Origin: Scolanthus callimorphus
Lineage: Eukaryota > Cnidaria > Anthozoa > Actiniaria > Edwardsiidae
NCBI GenBank assembly: GCA_033964015.1
Contig: CM066924.1
Span: forward strand, 5,686,251 to 5,750,250
Direction of reading: 5' to 3'
DNA: 64,000 bases
The notes below the pieces were generated by a model. It was not told the DNA's origin. It ran no database searches and saw only the letters and a program-made list of their open reading frames with translations. Each line of letters opens with the position of its first letter. Position 1 is the first letter of the stretch. A program made the position numbers and the translations under genes. Positions 40,001 through 52,000 of this stretch are shown one piece after another.

Positions 40001-43000
40001 GCGCTTATTAGTTCAGTTTTGAAAGCAGATATCTAACGTCATCAGCATGGAATGTTTCAGCTCATTGCTCAGACGTCTTTTCTCACACAGGGAACCCAAG
40101 GAACGACGCAGGTTAACAAGGACACGCATATAGATTATATAGATCCTGTATCAGCCGCCATTTTGACAGCATAGCAATATACCAAGTCGGAGAAAGCATC
40201 CATTTCCATCGGCCGATTTTGAAAATCTAGAGCAATTTTCTGGATTGAATTTGGTAAATAAAATCTGAAACTTTGTTTTTAGATGTTGATTTAGATATTT
40301 CTACACGAAATTCCTCTTCTAAATCGAAAGAAAACAATAACGAAGGAGTGCAAACGAAATATTTGAAAGAAAACTAAAACAATAGCTTTACCATAACCAC
40401 ATCGTACTGCTCGATAATCCGCACGTCGTTTGTTGATGGGTTTTGGAAGATCTTGTAAACTGTGCCGTTATCTAAGAACAAGAAAATTCACAATAGTTAT
40501 GGGATGTAGAAAATGCCTCAATGGAGAATCGTCCGTCGCTGATGGCATACATGTCAAACCAAGCCACTTGTTTCCTTACGGTTATTATACTGCCGTTTGC
40601 TAAAATTCGTTCACCAAGCAGCAATCACTGAATTTGCATGAAAACGTACAACTCTCACGCTAATAGAAGCTTTAAAGCCGGTTTACACTTGCGATTTTTG
40701 TCGCATTTGTCGGGGCGATTTTTCTCGCGCGAGTTACAGCTCTCTTGTGTAAACGAGATGCAAATCCGGTGCCATTTCTGTACTCTCTTTTCTTCAGATC
40801 GCATGAAGTTGCAAAGAATTTCGAGTATGCTTGAAAACTCCGCGACAAAAATCGCGTCAGGTCGCGCCGAGTTGCACTTAGTTTACATTAGTGATTTTGA
40901 CGCGTACGGGCGAGAAAAATCACCGCGACTCGCGCGACAAAAATATCAAGTGTAAACGGGCCTTCAAAAAGCAGAAGACAAAGAAAACAGACAAAAAGAT
41001 TACAGGTAAACTCGTATAACACAGAAATACTAACACACATCAACTGAGCAACCAATGTATACTTTACTGCTTCTACTCGTCTCACCTGTACCGACAAACA
41101 TGATAGGGGTAGAGAGGAGCTTTGATCCTGACATAACCTGGACTTTATCCACAACTATTTGGGTGAACCTGAAAACATGGAGTGAAGATAATGCTAATAT
41201 AAAGGGAGCCTAACACGCGACAGCGATGGCTAAAAACCTCGAAAACAATCGTTTATAATTTCGCTATTTCTCGATCCATCATACATTTTTTTAACTTTAC
41301 ATATTCTTAAATAGTTATTTGATAGATAGTTATCTGATAGATTGTTCTGTTCCGTACTGTTTAGCTGCTACGTTGATTTCTGTACAGTTCATTTCCTATT
41401 CGTTCTTTTCTGTGTTTTTTTTTATCCTGTTCCGTTTAAAATCACAGCGGGAATATGTCAAATGTATTCAAGAATTTTTTTATATTTTGAAGGCCACTGG
41501 AAAGAGTTGCAAAGTCGTCAATAAAACATTTCTGGACTAAAACTAAAATACCACTGTAGACGGATGCAACATCTAATCAAGTCTGATTTCGGGGTCAGTA
41601 TGCGAATAACGTGCGGCGCCAGTCGACCAATGCATGATAACGCGAATTATTATTCAGCCATGCCACTATCTCGATTCTGATTGGCTAAAAGTACACAGCG
41701 AAAGCATGTTGGCGCGCAGCTCGTGACGTCAAACTCCAGACATTAGGATTGATGCACTCTAATGACGTCATAACGCAAGCCAATAGGTTCGGCCGCTATG
41801 TTGGTTTTTCATTTCGAAGGTAATTTAGCCAATATTCTCGTTGAATCTGCTATTTTTGCTGAGAGATCATTGTTCGGGATATCTAAACATCAACAATGGC
41901 TATTTGAATTGAATACGAAGAGGAAAATACTAATGGACGTAAGCTGAAGTTATAAAACCGTTTCGCCTTGCAAAGCCTCGTCGTCGACTTCGTTTAGCTA
42001 GGTAAGAATTCCTTGTTGCTGAATAATAAAACAATTATTGAATTCAGTTTTCGCATGATAGTGAGATTTGTCAACGCCTCGAGTTAGTGTTATCCGCCTC
42101 AGCTTCGCTTCGGCAGATAACACAAACCTCGGCGTTGCCAAATCTCACTATCATGCTCAACCTCTAATTAGTAACTGCTCTAACTCCCCAATCTTAAGAG
42201 TCAGAATAGCAAGTAACTATTACTCACCTTACTCCTCCCTTTACAAACAGAGGCCTTCCGGTGTTAGGCCGCACTATATCCGCTAGCAAGGGGTGATTTT
42301 TGGCAAACTTCCCAACATTCATGGCATACATCTGAGTGTTTAGACTGGGTGTACACTGCAAGAATGAGATCAATAGTACGTCATTACCTCTGAGAAATGC
42401 CCACCTTTCTATGTCTGGAGCGATAGAATAGGCCTTTTGCAACAGATTGTCACGTGATCCGGTCAACTTTAAAATGAGCAGCTTCACCCAAATAATGTTC
42501 AGAAATGAAAAGAGCATATTCATTTTAGTAAAAAGGCAGAGTTTCAGCTCTCTACGATGTATACGCGAAGAGGGAGAGGAAAAAGAAAACTGTTTATTTT
42601 ACAACGATTTGTATGATTGGATTGCAAGCCTTGCAATCCAATCATACAAACCCTACTTAAAAAGCAAGTTTTATTTTTGCTCCCATTCTTTGAGTTTGCA
42701 TTGTAGCGGGCTCAAATTTGGGCTTTTAACTAAAATCAGTATGCTCTTTTCATATCTGAGCATAATTTGGGTCAATCTGCTCATCTTAAAATTGACCCGG
42801 TCACGTGACCATCTGTTGCAAAAGGCCTAATGTACGGTACTTTCTTGTTGGCGACTAGATTTTTAGATTCAGTCACCAAAGTGGCGACTGCTCATCAGCA
42901 TCGGCACGAGCTACACAGGGATTTTCTGCAGAAACCCATCCATTGGAAAAGCTCTTTATCTCATGGTAGAAGAATAGGAAGTGTTCGGATTTCCCAAAGC

Positions 43001-46000
43001 TATCCATGTGAATGCCGAACACTTCCCATGCGAGTGCTTTGGGAAAATAAGCTTTACCCATGGATGGGTTTCTGCAGAAATTCCCTGTGACATAGGAGCT
43101 TTCTTAAACTTTTTGGTTGTTTTTCTGATTGACCTTTTTTTTCACCTGGCGACCATTTTATGACAATAAGGGGCCACCCTGTGTGGGTGCGTTTCATCAC
43201 TCTGTTTTAGATAGTGAGATAGTAGTTCAAGGTAATTACGGGAGCTAATAATTTCCTGGCAGCCATCATAGCCACCATAGAGACTGCACATTTCCTTACC
43301 AGCTCATTTCTTGGACTCAAATTAGTCAATCAGAACGATTTTTGTTGCATCGCCAAGCGTTGCAAACAGACTCTAATTGCAATTGAACATAAACATGTTG
43401 TCTATATCAAATTAAATCTACAATGGGGGCCAAAAATAAGTAAACACTTGCTATCCAGGCTGTTCCCCGCTCCCCTGTTCAATGTTGTTTGGTGCGCGCA
43501 GCGTTCAATTCAAATTGGCATACTTGGAAGGGGGAACGGGGTGTTTACGATACTTTTGTCCGCCGCTGTCTGAGTGAAGTAACGCATGCGCACTAGCCTA
43601 CTTTAGGCACTTGGAAAAATAATACGTGACTGTCTGAAATCACACGCAAATGAGGGCTTATTTGTTGCCCGTAAAGTTTCCCAAAAAAATGGTGTTTAGG
43701 AGAAAATTTATTCCTAAACCAGTGCTTTCATATTATTCAGAACATACAGAACAGTTTTTCAAACGCTTCTGCTCGATTCTTAAAATATTTCGCTTGATGT
43801 TTTCTGTCGATGTCATCGTTTTGCACGGGGTGTTTGAGCTGATAGTTTGCGCCAACTGCGAAGTTATTAAAGGCAAAAAATCTTACAGCTAGTTTTAACC
43901 ACGAGATTCTAGATAAAAGGGAGAGTTTATGATTCTCAATCCGCAGCACGGGGGAAGTTTACTTGTTTGTTTGTTTGCTTCTTAACGAGATACAGCACTC
44001 TGTCTGGTACAGGGCCATGTGCCATCATAGTTAGTAGAGGGGGACTACTCTACTAACTATGGTGCCATCGGTAAATGGTTAAGTTGCCGCCATTTGACTT
44101 AACCATTAGAAAAACCTTGGTTCTCCGGATAATTGATTTCAAACTAGGATAAAAATATCACTATATCTTCACTAACACTACATTATTTGTTCTCAACCAA
44201 AAAGGCGACAGAAAAATACAGTTTTAATGAAGTAAAAAGCGTGGTAAACCATTAGCGACAATATAATATAAAGAGTAATACTTGTCTTCTTATCATTATG
44301 AGCAGCTTAACCATTCAACTTAACCGTAATATTTTTCTTACATGCTCAAAGGTAAACAAAGTTCTAACCCTGTATGTCGAATATAGCGCTAGATTGCTAG
44401 CCATTTCAAAAGCTTAAACTTTAAAATGTGGATAAAACGAAGACATTTTGGCGAGTTTAAATGAACGGTTAAGTCGGTTAAGTGTAATGTGGTGGTGCTT
44501 GTTTAACCATATGTATTTGCATATTTGGCGTCCGTAGAAGGCCCGAGGTAGTTGCGCATGGAAAAAGCATCGAGTTAATTTCTTGTCATTGCTTTTGACA
44601 TCTCAGAAACCTCGCTTTTGAACATTATTCTTGCTTTCGTGAGATGTTTCCATTACAATAACTAAACTGATAGCCTTTGATTTTTTTGTAACTGAACTTC
44701 CAGAAAACTTCGCTGGTAACTCGCTAGTAATTTTGAGTCTGATATTGGCTTTCCTTTCGTCCTATTATTTGTACAATTTGTCCTAAGACTTTAACAATAC
44801 TTTAACAATTTCAGTTTCGAATATTACTACATTCTCTTAAAGAATTAAATCGGCCAAATCTTCAAAACACACACCGATGCTCAGCCTATTGCGCTCCTTT
44901 GTCAAGTACCGTTAACTTTGCTTGATCCTTCTATCGTGAATTATAGTACAGAGCTCGTTCTTCAGATAATCTGTTTTATTTTTCTCCTCTATAAGTTGCC
45001 TAAATTTATTGTGCTTTCATTATGAGACTCAAATCCGTAACTTTTGCCTATGTTAGCGAAATTTTGAGCAAAAATGTATCGCGTAATGACGAAAAACCCG
45101 GCTCTTGCGCGACACTATTAGGTCACGTTATCCTTGACTAAACTGTCATTTTGACGAATGCCAGGTATCGATTTCAGCTCAGACAATGGGGGCCAAAAAT
45201 AAGTAAACACTTGCTATCCAGGCTGTTCCCCGCTCCCCTGTTCAATGTTGTTTGGTGCGCGCAGCGTTCAATTCAAATTGGCATACTTGGAAGGGGAACG
45301 GGGTGTTTACGATACTTTTGTCCGCCGCTGTAGCTTGTACTTCCCAAACCTGCAGAAATTCCGGTATCTCTCTCTCTCTCTGGGCCTAGGAAACATTTCG
45401 TTTTGGCAAACAATCCTTTGCGTACCGTGTAGCCTGAGAGCCGGCTCTCAACTGAATTTTTCGGATATTTGATATTTTTGGCACGCGGGATTCCTGTGTC
45501 ACGGAAAGAACACAGGAATCCCGCGCGCTGCGCACCGTGGGGTGAGATCAGCTGATTACTTTTCAGCGTTTTTTTAACAGAGCACTGCCCTGTGCGCATT
45601 TATGACCGCCAATGAAGGTTCGCCCACTGAAGAGTAACAAGTTATGGCAGTAGTTTCACACTGAGTGACTTGTGTCCACAGGGAGACAGACAAATGCCGC
45701 TAAACTGTGACTTCGCCAGCAATTTCTCAACAGTCGCATTCTCTTGCGTCACTCCACGCCCTAAAGCCGGGGAAATACGAGGCACAAAATCCCTCAACTT
45801 GTCGCGCAACATTGTTGCGTTGCAAGTCTAATGTTTATTGCTCGTTTTTCATCAAATTCACAACTTGTCGCGCAACATTTTGTTGTGATGATCACACATG
45901 CGATACCTAGGCGGAATTTGCCCCTTAGCACTTCATTTCTATTGACCAACCACCTTGAATCGTAGGCAAAATGTTGCGCGACAAGTTGTGTGTTTGATGA

Positions 46001-49000
46001 AAAACGAGCAACAAAGCCAGAATTTGTCTCAAAGTAGACCCGCGCTATACTTAGCGCAACAAGTTTTCACAACCTGCAACAAATGTTTCTGTTTCGCGAC
46101 AAGTTGTTGCGCGAGATGAAAAACGCGCAACATCGAACATCAACTTGCAACGCAACAATGTTGCGCTACAAGTTGAGTGATTTTGTGCCTCGTATTTCCC
46201 CGGCTTAACTCAAGCCAGGATATTTGAGCTTGACAATAAAAATGCCATTCAGCCCAGCATACCTTTGGTTTCCCAGGGTCTGTCATGTTAGTTGGTATCC
46301 CTGTGGCCACCCAGGTCATCACGCGCGGCTTCAAACTCACGGTCTTTTGCTCAAGATATCTACTGGTGGAGAAGACGGACTGGATTCTAGACAGTGGATA
46401 AACGCATATGGCAGACCCGGCTAGGCCATTCCTGCGAATGAACAAGGGAAGATTTGTTTGCAAATACGGAAAATAAAGCTATTAATGGCGGTATAATAAG
46501 AAAGACGAACACATCAACAACAACCCTTCTAATAGACCTCCTCGGCTTGGGCGTAATGTTTTGCCCATTTCAGATCACGTGGCTTTCCCATGAGTATTCT
46601 CTCTTTGTTTGGGATGCTTCCATATTCATAGATCCTTCGGTGCGTAGCAGAAAAAGAAAGAGAGAATACTCATGGGAATGCCACGTGATCTGAAATGGGA
46701 AAACATCACGCCCAAGCCGAGGAGGTCTATTACCCTCATCAACAACTTCTCTCTGATTGGTTCTATTTTTCGTGCGAAAATCTAAAAATAGCCCAAGTTA
46801 TAAAACACATGTGAGAGCCACCCATTAGGGGATGCACGCTCCTACTTATGAGCTTCTGTGTGTACAAGTGGTTACCGTGACCGTGGGCAGAGATATGAAA
46901 CTCTGGCCCGCGCGCACACGATCTTAAATGTGACCCTGAACAACAGCTACAAAATATTGACAGAGGTCGAGGACAACAACATTTTCCAGGCCGAAGTCAC
47001 GTTATTCACACCGACTTCATAGAGCGGATTTCACATGACTGTCGTGAAAGCAATTGCAACTGAGCAATCACTAGCCAATGAGAATCAAGAGAAATCACCA
47101 CTTGCTCCTAAATGGCTTTTTCTCTCAGCCAATCACAAGCCGAACCAATTACTAAGTAATTATGCAATTGTAGTTACTAAAGAATTTGATTGGCTGAGAA
47201 AAACGAGTAGCCAATGAGAACGCAAAGCAATCGCAATTACATAACAAGTCTTGACAGTCATGTGAAATCCGCTCTATCCGCAAAAGTAATTTTGTATTAC
47301 TTAGTTTTGAAAAACAAGCGCGCGCATATGCTAATCGTGACAGTGGGCAGAGATAGAGCAGAATTCGTATGACTGTTAAAAGTGCCGCAACAATATTGTG
47401 CCGCGCCGTGCGAATTTATTTTTTACGCCCACTTCAAGATGGCGGCTAGCTAGTATAAATATTCATTTATGATTCACATATTCTCGTTCTATGAGTGAAT
47501 CAAAAGGAGGATGTTGACCTGCGAACTCTCTCGTAGCTCATGTGTAAGATGTTGGGTTATGAATAGGTAATTTGCACAGGTTTGAGGGTTCGCACCACCA
47601 TGAATACTTTTTCCTTTTTTTCTCAATAACTTGCCTTAAAAAAGTGCCATGAAGTGGGCGTAAATAAAAAAATCGCCCGCGCCGTGGCCGTGCCGCGACT
47701 ACGCGATTTCACTCCGTATCTACAGCAGGCCAGGTTCCGTGCCGCGACCGCGACAGTGCCGCGCCGTATCGCTGCACTTTTCACAGTCATACGAAATCCG
47801 CTATAGAAAAATCTGGCCCGCGCGCAAACGCTCTAACAACCATTGACAACACAGATTTTGTTAGCGCGACCACTAGGAAAACTGAAAGGAAACAAGCTGT
47901 AGATCGGAACCGCACTTACTGTGGAGTAGTGAATGTTCCGAATATAGAGATATCCTTTTCGGTGTCTCCTTTGTACTCAAACGTGGACTCTACAAAAAAA
48001 AGAGTATATTCATGTCATTAGCATAATTATTATTTACATTAAAGCGGATATATCGTGATTTAAAGTAGCCTGTCAACTGCCAGATTGGAGTATTTTGGAT
48101 TGTTATAGAGCGAATAGATTTGGATTGCGAATTGCTATTCTTGTTTTCCAACTTAGAAATTTCACAGCAAAATCTATTAAATCTTACACAAGAATCCTTA
48201 TATAATTTTAGTTCCTTTTTTCTTTCTTAGACTTAGTTGAAGTTGTTTATGCAGATCACTGGCCTAGCTCTATAGAATTGTTTTTAAACAACCGTGACAT
48301 AACCCTTATAAGAGATCAACATTCTGTCGTTGAAAAGCAGACCTCGAAGTTCTAGTCACCTAAGGAATTCCAAATTTAAAAAAAAGATGTTCTACCCCTG
48401 TGGAATGTCCAGCCTCCTGCGTAACCACTGAGGAAATTTGAAGCAATTCCAAGTTCTCTTGTGGCCCCTGTGTAACTTGCAAAAATAAATACCCTGTAGA
48501 TATTCTCGTGTATTAAAGAAAGGTCCTGTGGAAATTCCAGGGCTTAAAGGGGCTCTCGCACGTTGCTGGCCACTTCTCTGACAGGAAAATAGCTCAGATC
48601 GCCTTCCAATTCCATCCTCTTGATAACAGGTCAAAACAACCTAGAATTGCATTTGTCTAACAATTGAAAGGTTTTTCTATTTATCTGGAGGATTATTTTG
48701 ATTGCTATGGGGGCAAATGTACATGTGTTTTCACGGTTACAATTTTCCTTACTTTAGGTCCACGGTGGACGAATATTAAGCGTGCGAGAATCCCTTTAAA
48801 GATAACGACGCTGAAACTGCGATGGAAAGTTAGTGATAAGTCAAGTCCCCGCTCTCTACAGTGCAGCCCACTGCAGTTCATACTTACGAATATCATTGTA
48901 GTCGAATGGAACATTCCCAGGTGATGAGCATAGCAGCCTCGCCTTGGTGAATGACGTGAACTTGTTCATCAGCACAAATGTCGCACCAGAGTCGTACTGT

Positions 49001-52000
49001 AAACAAAGGTTGAATTGGGAGTGTCATTATTTGAATCGCACTTGTGCACTGTGCTTATATAGCGCTTATCCTCACGACTCAAAACGCTTAAAACATTTAT
49101 GGATAACTCATCCTATAGAAACCAGTTTTATAAACACGAGTGTGTGTTAGCATTGTGAGTTCTGTGACACAGAGGTTGGACAACATCCAACGGTCCTCGT
49201 GGTTCTTTAACGTCCCTCTGGTTCTATTCCGGTTAGTGTAGTGTACCTGTGAGAGACGGGACCTACGGTTTAACGTCCTTATCCGAGAAGACGCGAGGGT
49301 CTAACCATTTGCAGATGTTAAAGCAAAGGCAGCACCTTCTCCTCGATTATTTAGAAAAGATCCTGAGTATTGGCCCGGCTAGGGTTTGAACTTTGGACTC
49401 CCGGCTAGGGTTTGAACTCCCAACCTCTCGCACATAAGCCCGGCGCTCTACCACTGTGCTAACCGATCGCTAAACTTTGGCTTGCATGATTGCACTTAGA
49501 TGAAGTGTAATAAAGGATTTGGAGTTGAGAAGAAAACTGGTCTTATTTCACTAGCCGTGACACTGTAGGCGAATAAATTATTTTACTGCCATTTGGAGGA
49601 TCGTAACAACACAAAACATTATTGATGGTGTTCCACTTACAGCACAAACTCTTGCTACTCGGGAATAAACAGCCTGTGAAAACGAGAGAGAACAACCAAT
49701 CATATGAAAGAATTTAACAATAGAAAAGGCCTAACGCTTGAGATCGCGAAAAGCTATAAAGTATTTTGTCATGATGAGTGCTTAGTATTTCCAGTGGAGC
49801 TTTGCTTCGTGCGAGAAACAAGGAAGTTAGCTATCGCGGAAGCCATCCTCGATTTTGGAGCGCGCGCGAAACTACTTAGACCCCGTTCACACGAGAACGG
49901 TACAAAGCCGGACCGGTGCAATTCTGGTACAGCACCGTCTGTTCATACTGTACCGGTACAATTCTGGTACAGCACCGCCTGTTCATACTGTACCGGTACA
50001 ATTCTGGCACGTTTTGCAACAGTGTTCACACGGGACCGTGCACGCCTAGCCGTGCCAAAATCGGTCCGGTACCGCAGGTCCCGTGTGAACGCGCAACGGT
50101 ACCGTACCAGAATTGTACCTGTCTCGTGTGTGTGTGTCTGTCGTTTATTAGCTAGTAAAGATCGCGCCAGACACGCATGCAACGTTACAAGCTAATAAAA
50201 GATAACAGAAGACATCTGCTCGTTGGGTATATTTTCGCTTTCCTAAAACCCTAAAACCAGGCCAAAGTCATCATTCACGAAACTGACTGATTCAACCAAA
50301 TTTGAGTTGAAACATTTTTCCAGGAGTTTTCCAGGAATTTCCTTAAAATTCCAGGACTTTGAAGGACTTTCCAGGAAGAAAATGAAAATCCAGAATATTC
50401 CAGGATGCGTACGAACCCTGGTACATACGAACCTTTTTCTCGCTTTCCACAGCCGTTTCCCTCAGGAAAAAGTAGATAAAGTCATCAGACATGTGATAAG
50501 ACGACACGAAGTTGGCATCTGCAAGAGAGAAACACTACAGTATGTTACCTATACGGGCTTTGCAGAAAATGCCCGCTTTGTCGGCAAAGTCAAACTAATT
50601 CAAGGGGAATCCTGCAAACTTCGACCAGATTTGGAAGTAGATGATGAAGAGGAGAAGAGAGTTTTTGTCATCTCTATAGCAGGGTTTCCACGTTTTCCGC
50701 TTTCAAAATTCCAGGACTTTCAAGGACCTTTTCAAGGACGTTTCGAAAAATTGAATGACCTTTCATAATGAAAAATGTGGGTTTTCGCGCACGATAAGAG
50801 CTACATGGGTGTCCTTTAATTCAACATTTTACAAGAAACACACCCAACATCTTTTAGATATTTCTTCAGGAACATATTTCCATGACTTTTAATGACTTTG
50901 ATGGCTTTTGTAAAACTTCCAGGACTTTCCAGGCCTGGAAAAGGACATTTCTAAAATCCATGACTTTCAAGGTTTTCAAGGACCCGTGGGAACCCTGTGT
51001 AGTCTTGTTGTCAGTGGGTTGTGCATGCAAATAAAACGCGCGCTCTGATTAGCCAGCGTGCCTCGTGTTATTTCAGTACTCATGCACGCATGGTTGCCAT
51101 GGAAACGACAGGAAATGAGAACGGTATAAACCCTGTTGGACAGAAGAGAAACCTTTTGCTAGACTATAAGTTCCGTTTTCGCATATTTTGAACTTAACCT
51201 TTTAGGAAGATCTCAGACGACTCGGTGTCCAGTAAACTTTGTAGTGAGTTTTGAGCTGCGGTTCGGTAGATGGTTGAAGTCTTCCCTGATCCAGTGTGGA
51301 TTCCAGTAAACAGTTGCTCTCCTAGTTTTGGGTGTGCTATGGGGAAGTGAAAAACAACATTACAAGTAGTATTACTCAGAGGCCGGAAACAAAGATAACA
51401 AAGAAAGAAACTCGTACTGCCTTCATCCAAACTTTATTTACTCTGCATCGGGACTAGACTGCTAGCAGTCCCTACTTTGCCGTGTCCCCAGAGAGGCGGT
51501 CGCAAACCCCCGACGAACGCCACCCCCGACGAACACCACCCCCGACGAGCGCCACCCCCGACGAACGCCAGAGGAGCCCGCTTCTATTGGGACGCGCCAA
51601 AGTAGGGGCTGCTAGCAGTCTACGTTTCGCGTTCAACACTTTGTGTATTCGTAAAACATCGTGCGCACGTTTCACTAACACTTCGCGCACTCGAAAAACG
51701 TCGTGCGCACGTTTCACTAACACTTCGCGCACTCGAAAAACATCGTGCGCACGTTTCACTAACACTTCGCGCACTCGTAAAACATCGTGCGCACGTTTCG
51801 CAAACACTTCGCGCACTCGAAAAACATCGTGCGAACGTTTCACTAACACTTCGCGCACTCGAAAAACATCGTGCGAACGTTTCACTAATACTTCGCGCAC
51901 TCGAAAAACATCGTGCGTACGTTTCACTAACACTTCGCGCACTCGAAAAACATCGTGCGAACGTTTAGGGAACACTTTGCGCACTCGAAAAACATCGTGC

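Noticed and set aside
42224..42830. Frames of 99 and 127 codons across 42224-42830 as separate genes
   Set aside because: Only the minus-strand part 42228-42355 is real (exon 12); the rest reads through the TA-flanked MITE.
43421..45330. LTR retrotransposon, because of direct repeats at both ends
   Set aside because: The repeats are hairpins with inverted ends, do not run TG...CA, abut TA rather than a 4-6-bp duplication, and there is no primer site, polypurine tract or pol frame.
49400..49476. Functional tRNA gene on the minus strand
   Set aside because: Boxes are present, but the acceptor stem is not closed and a repeat body follows; it is a SINE head.
50307..50768. 153-codon plus-strand frame around 50307
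   Set aside because: It is antisense to exon 7 and to CCAGGACTTT-type repeats.
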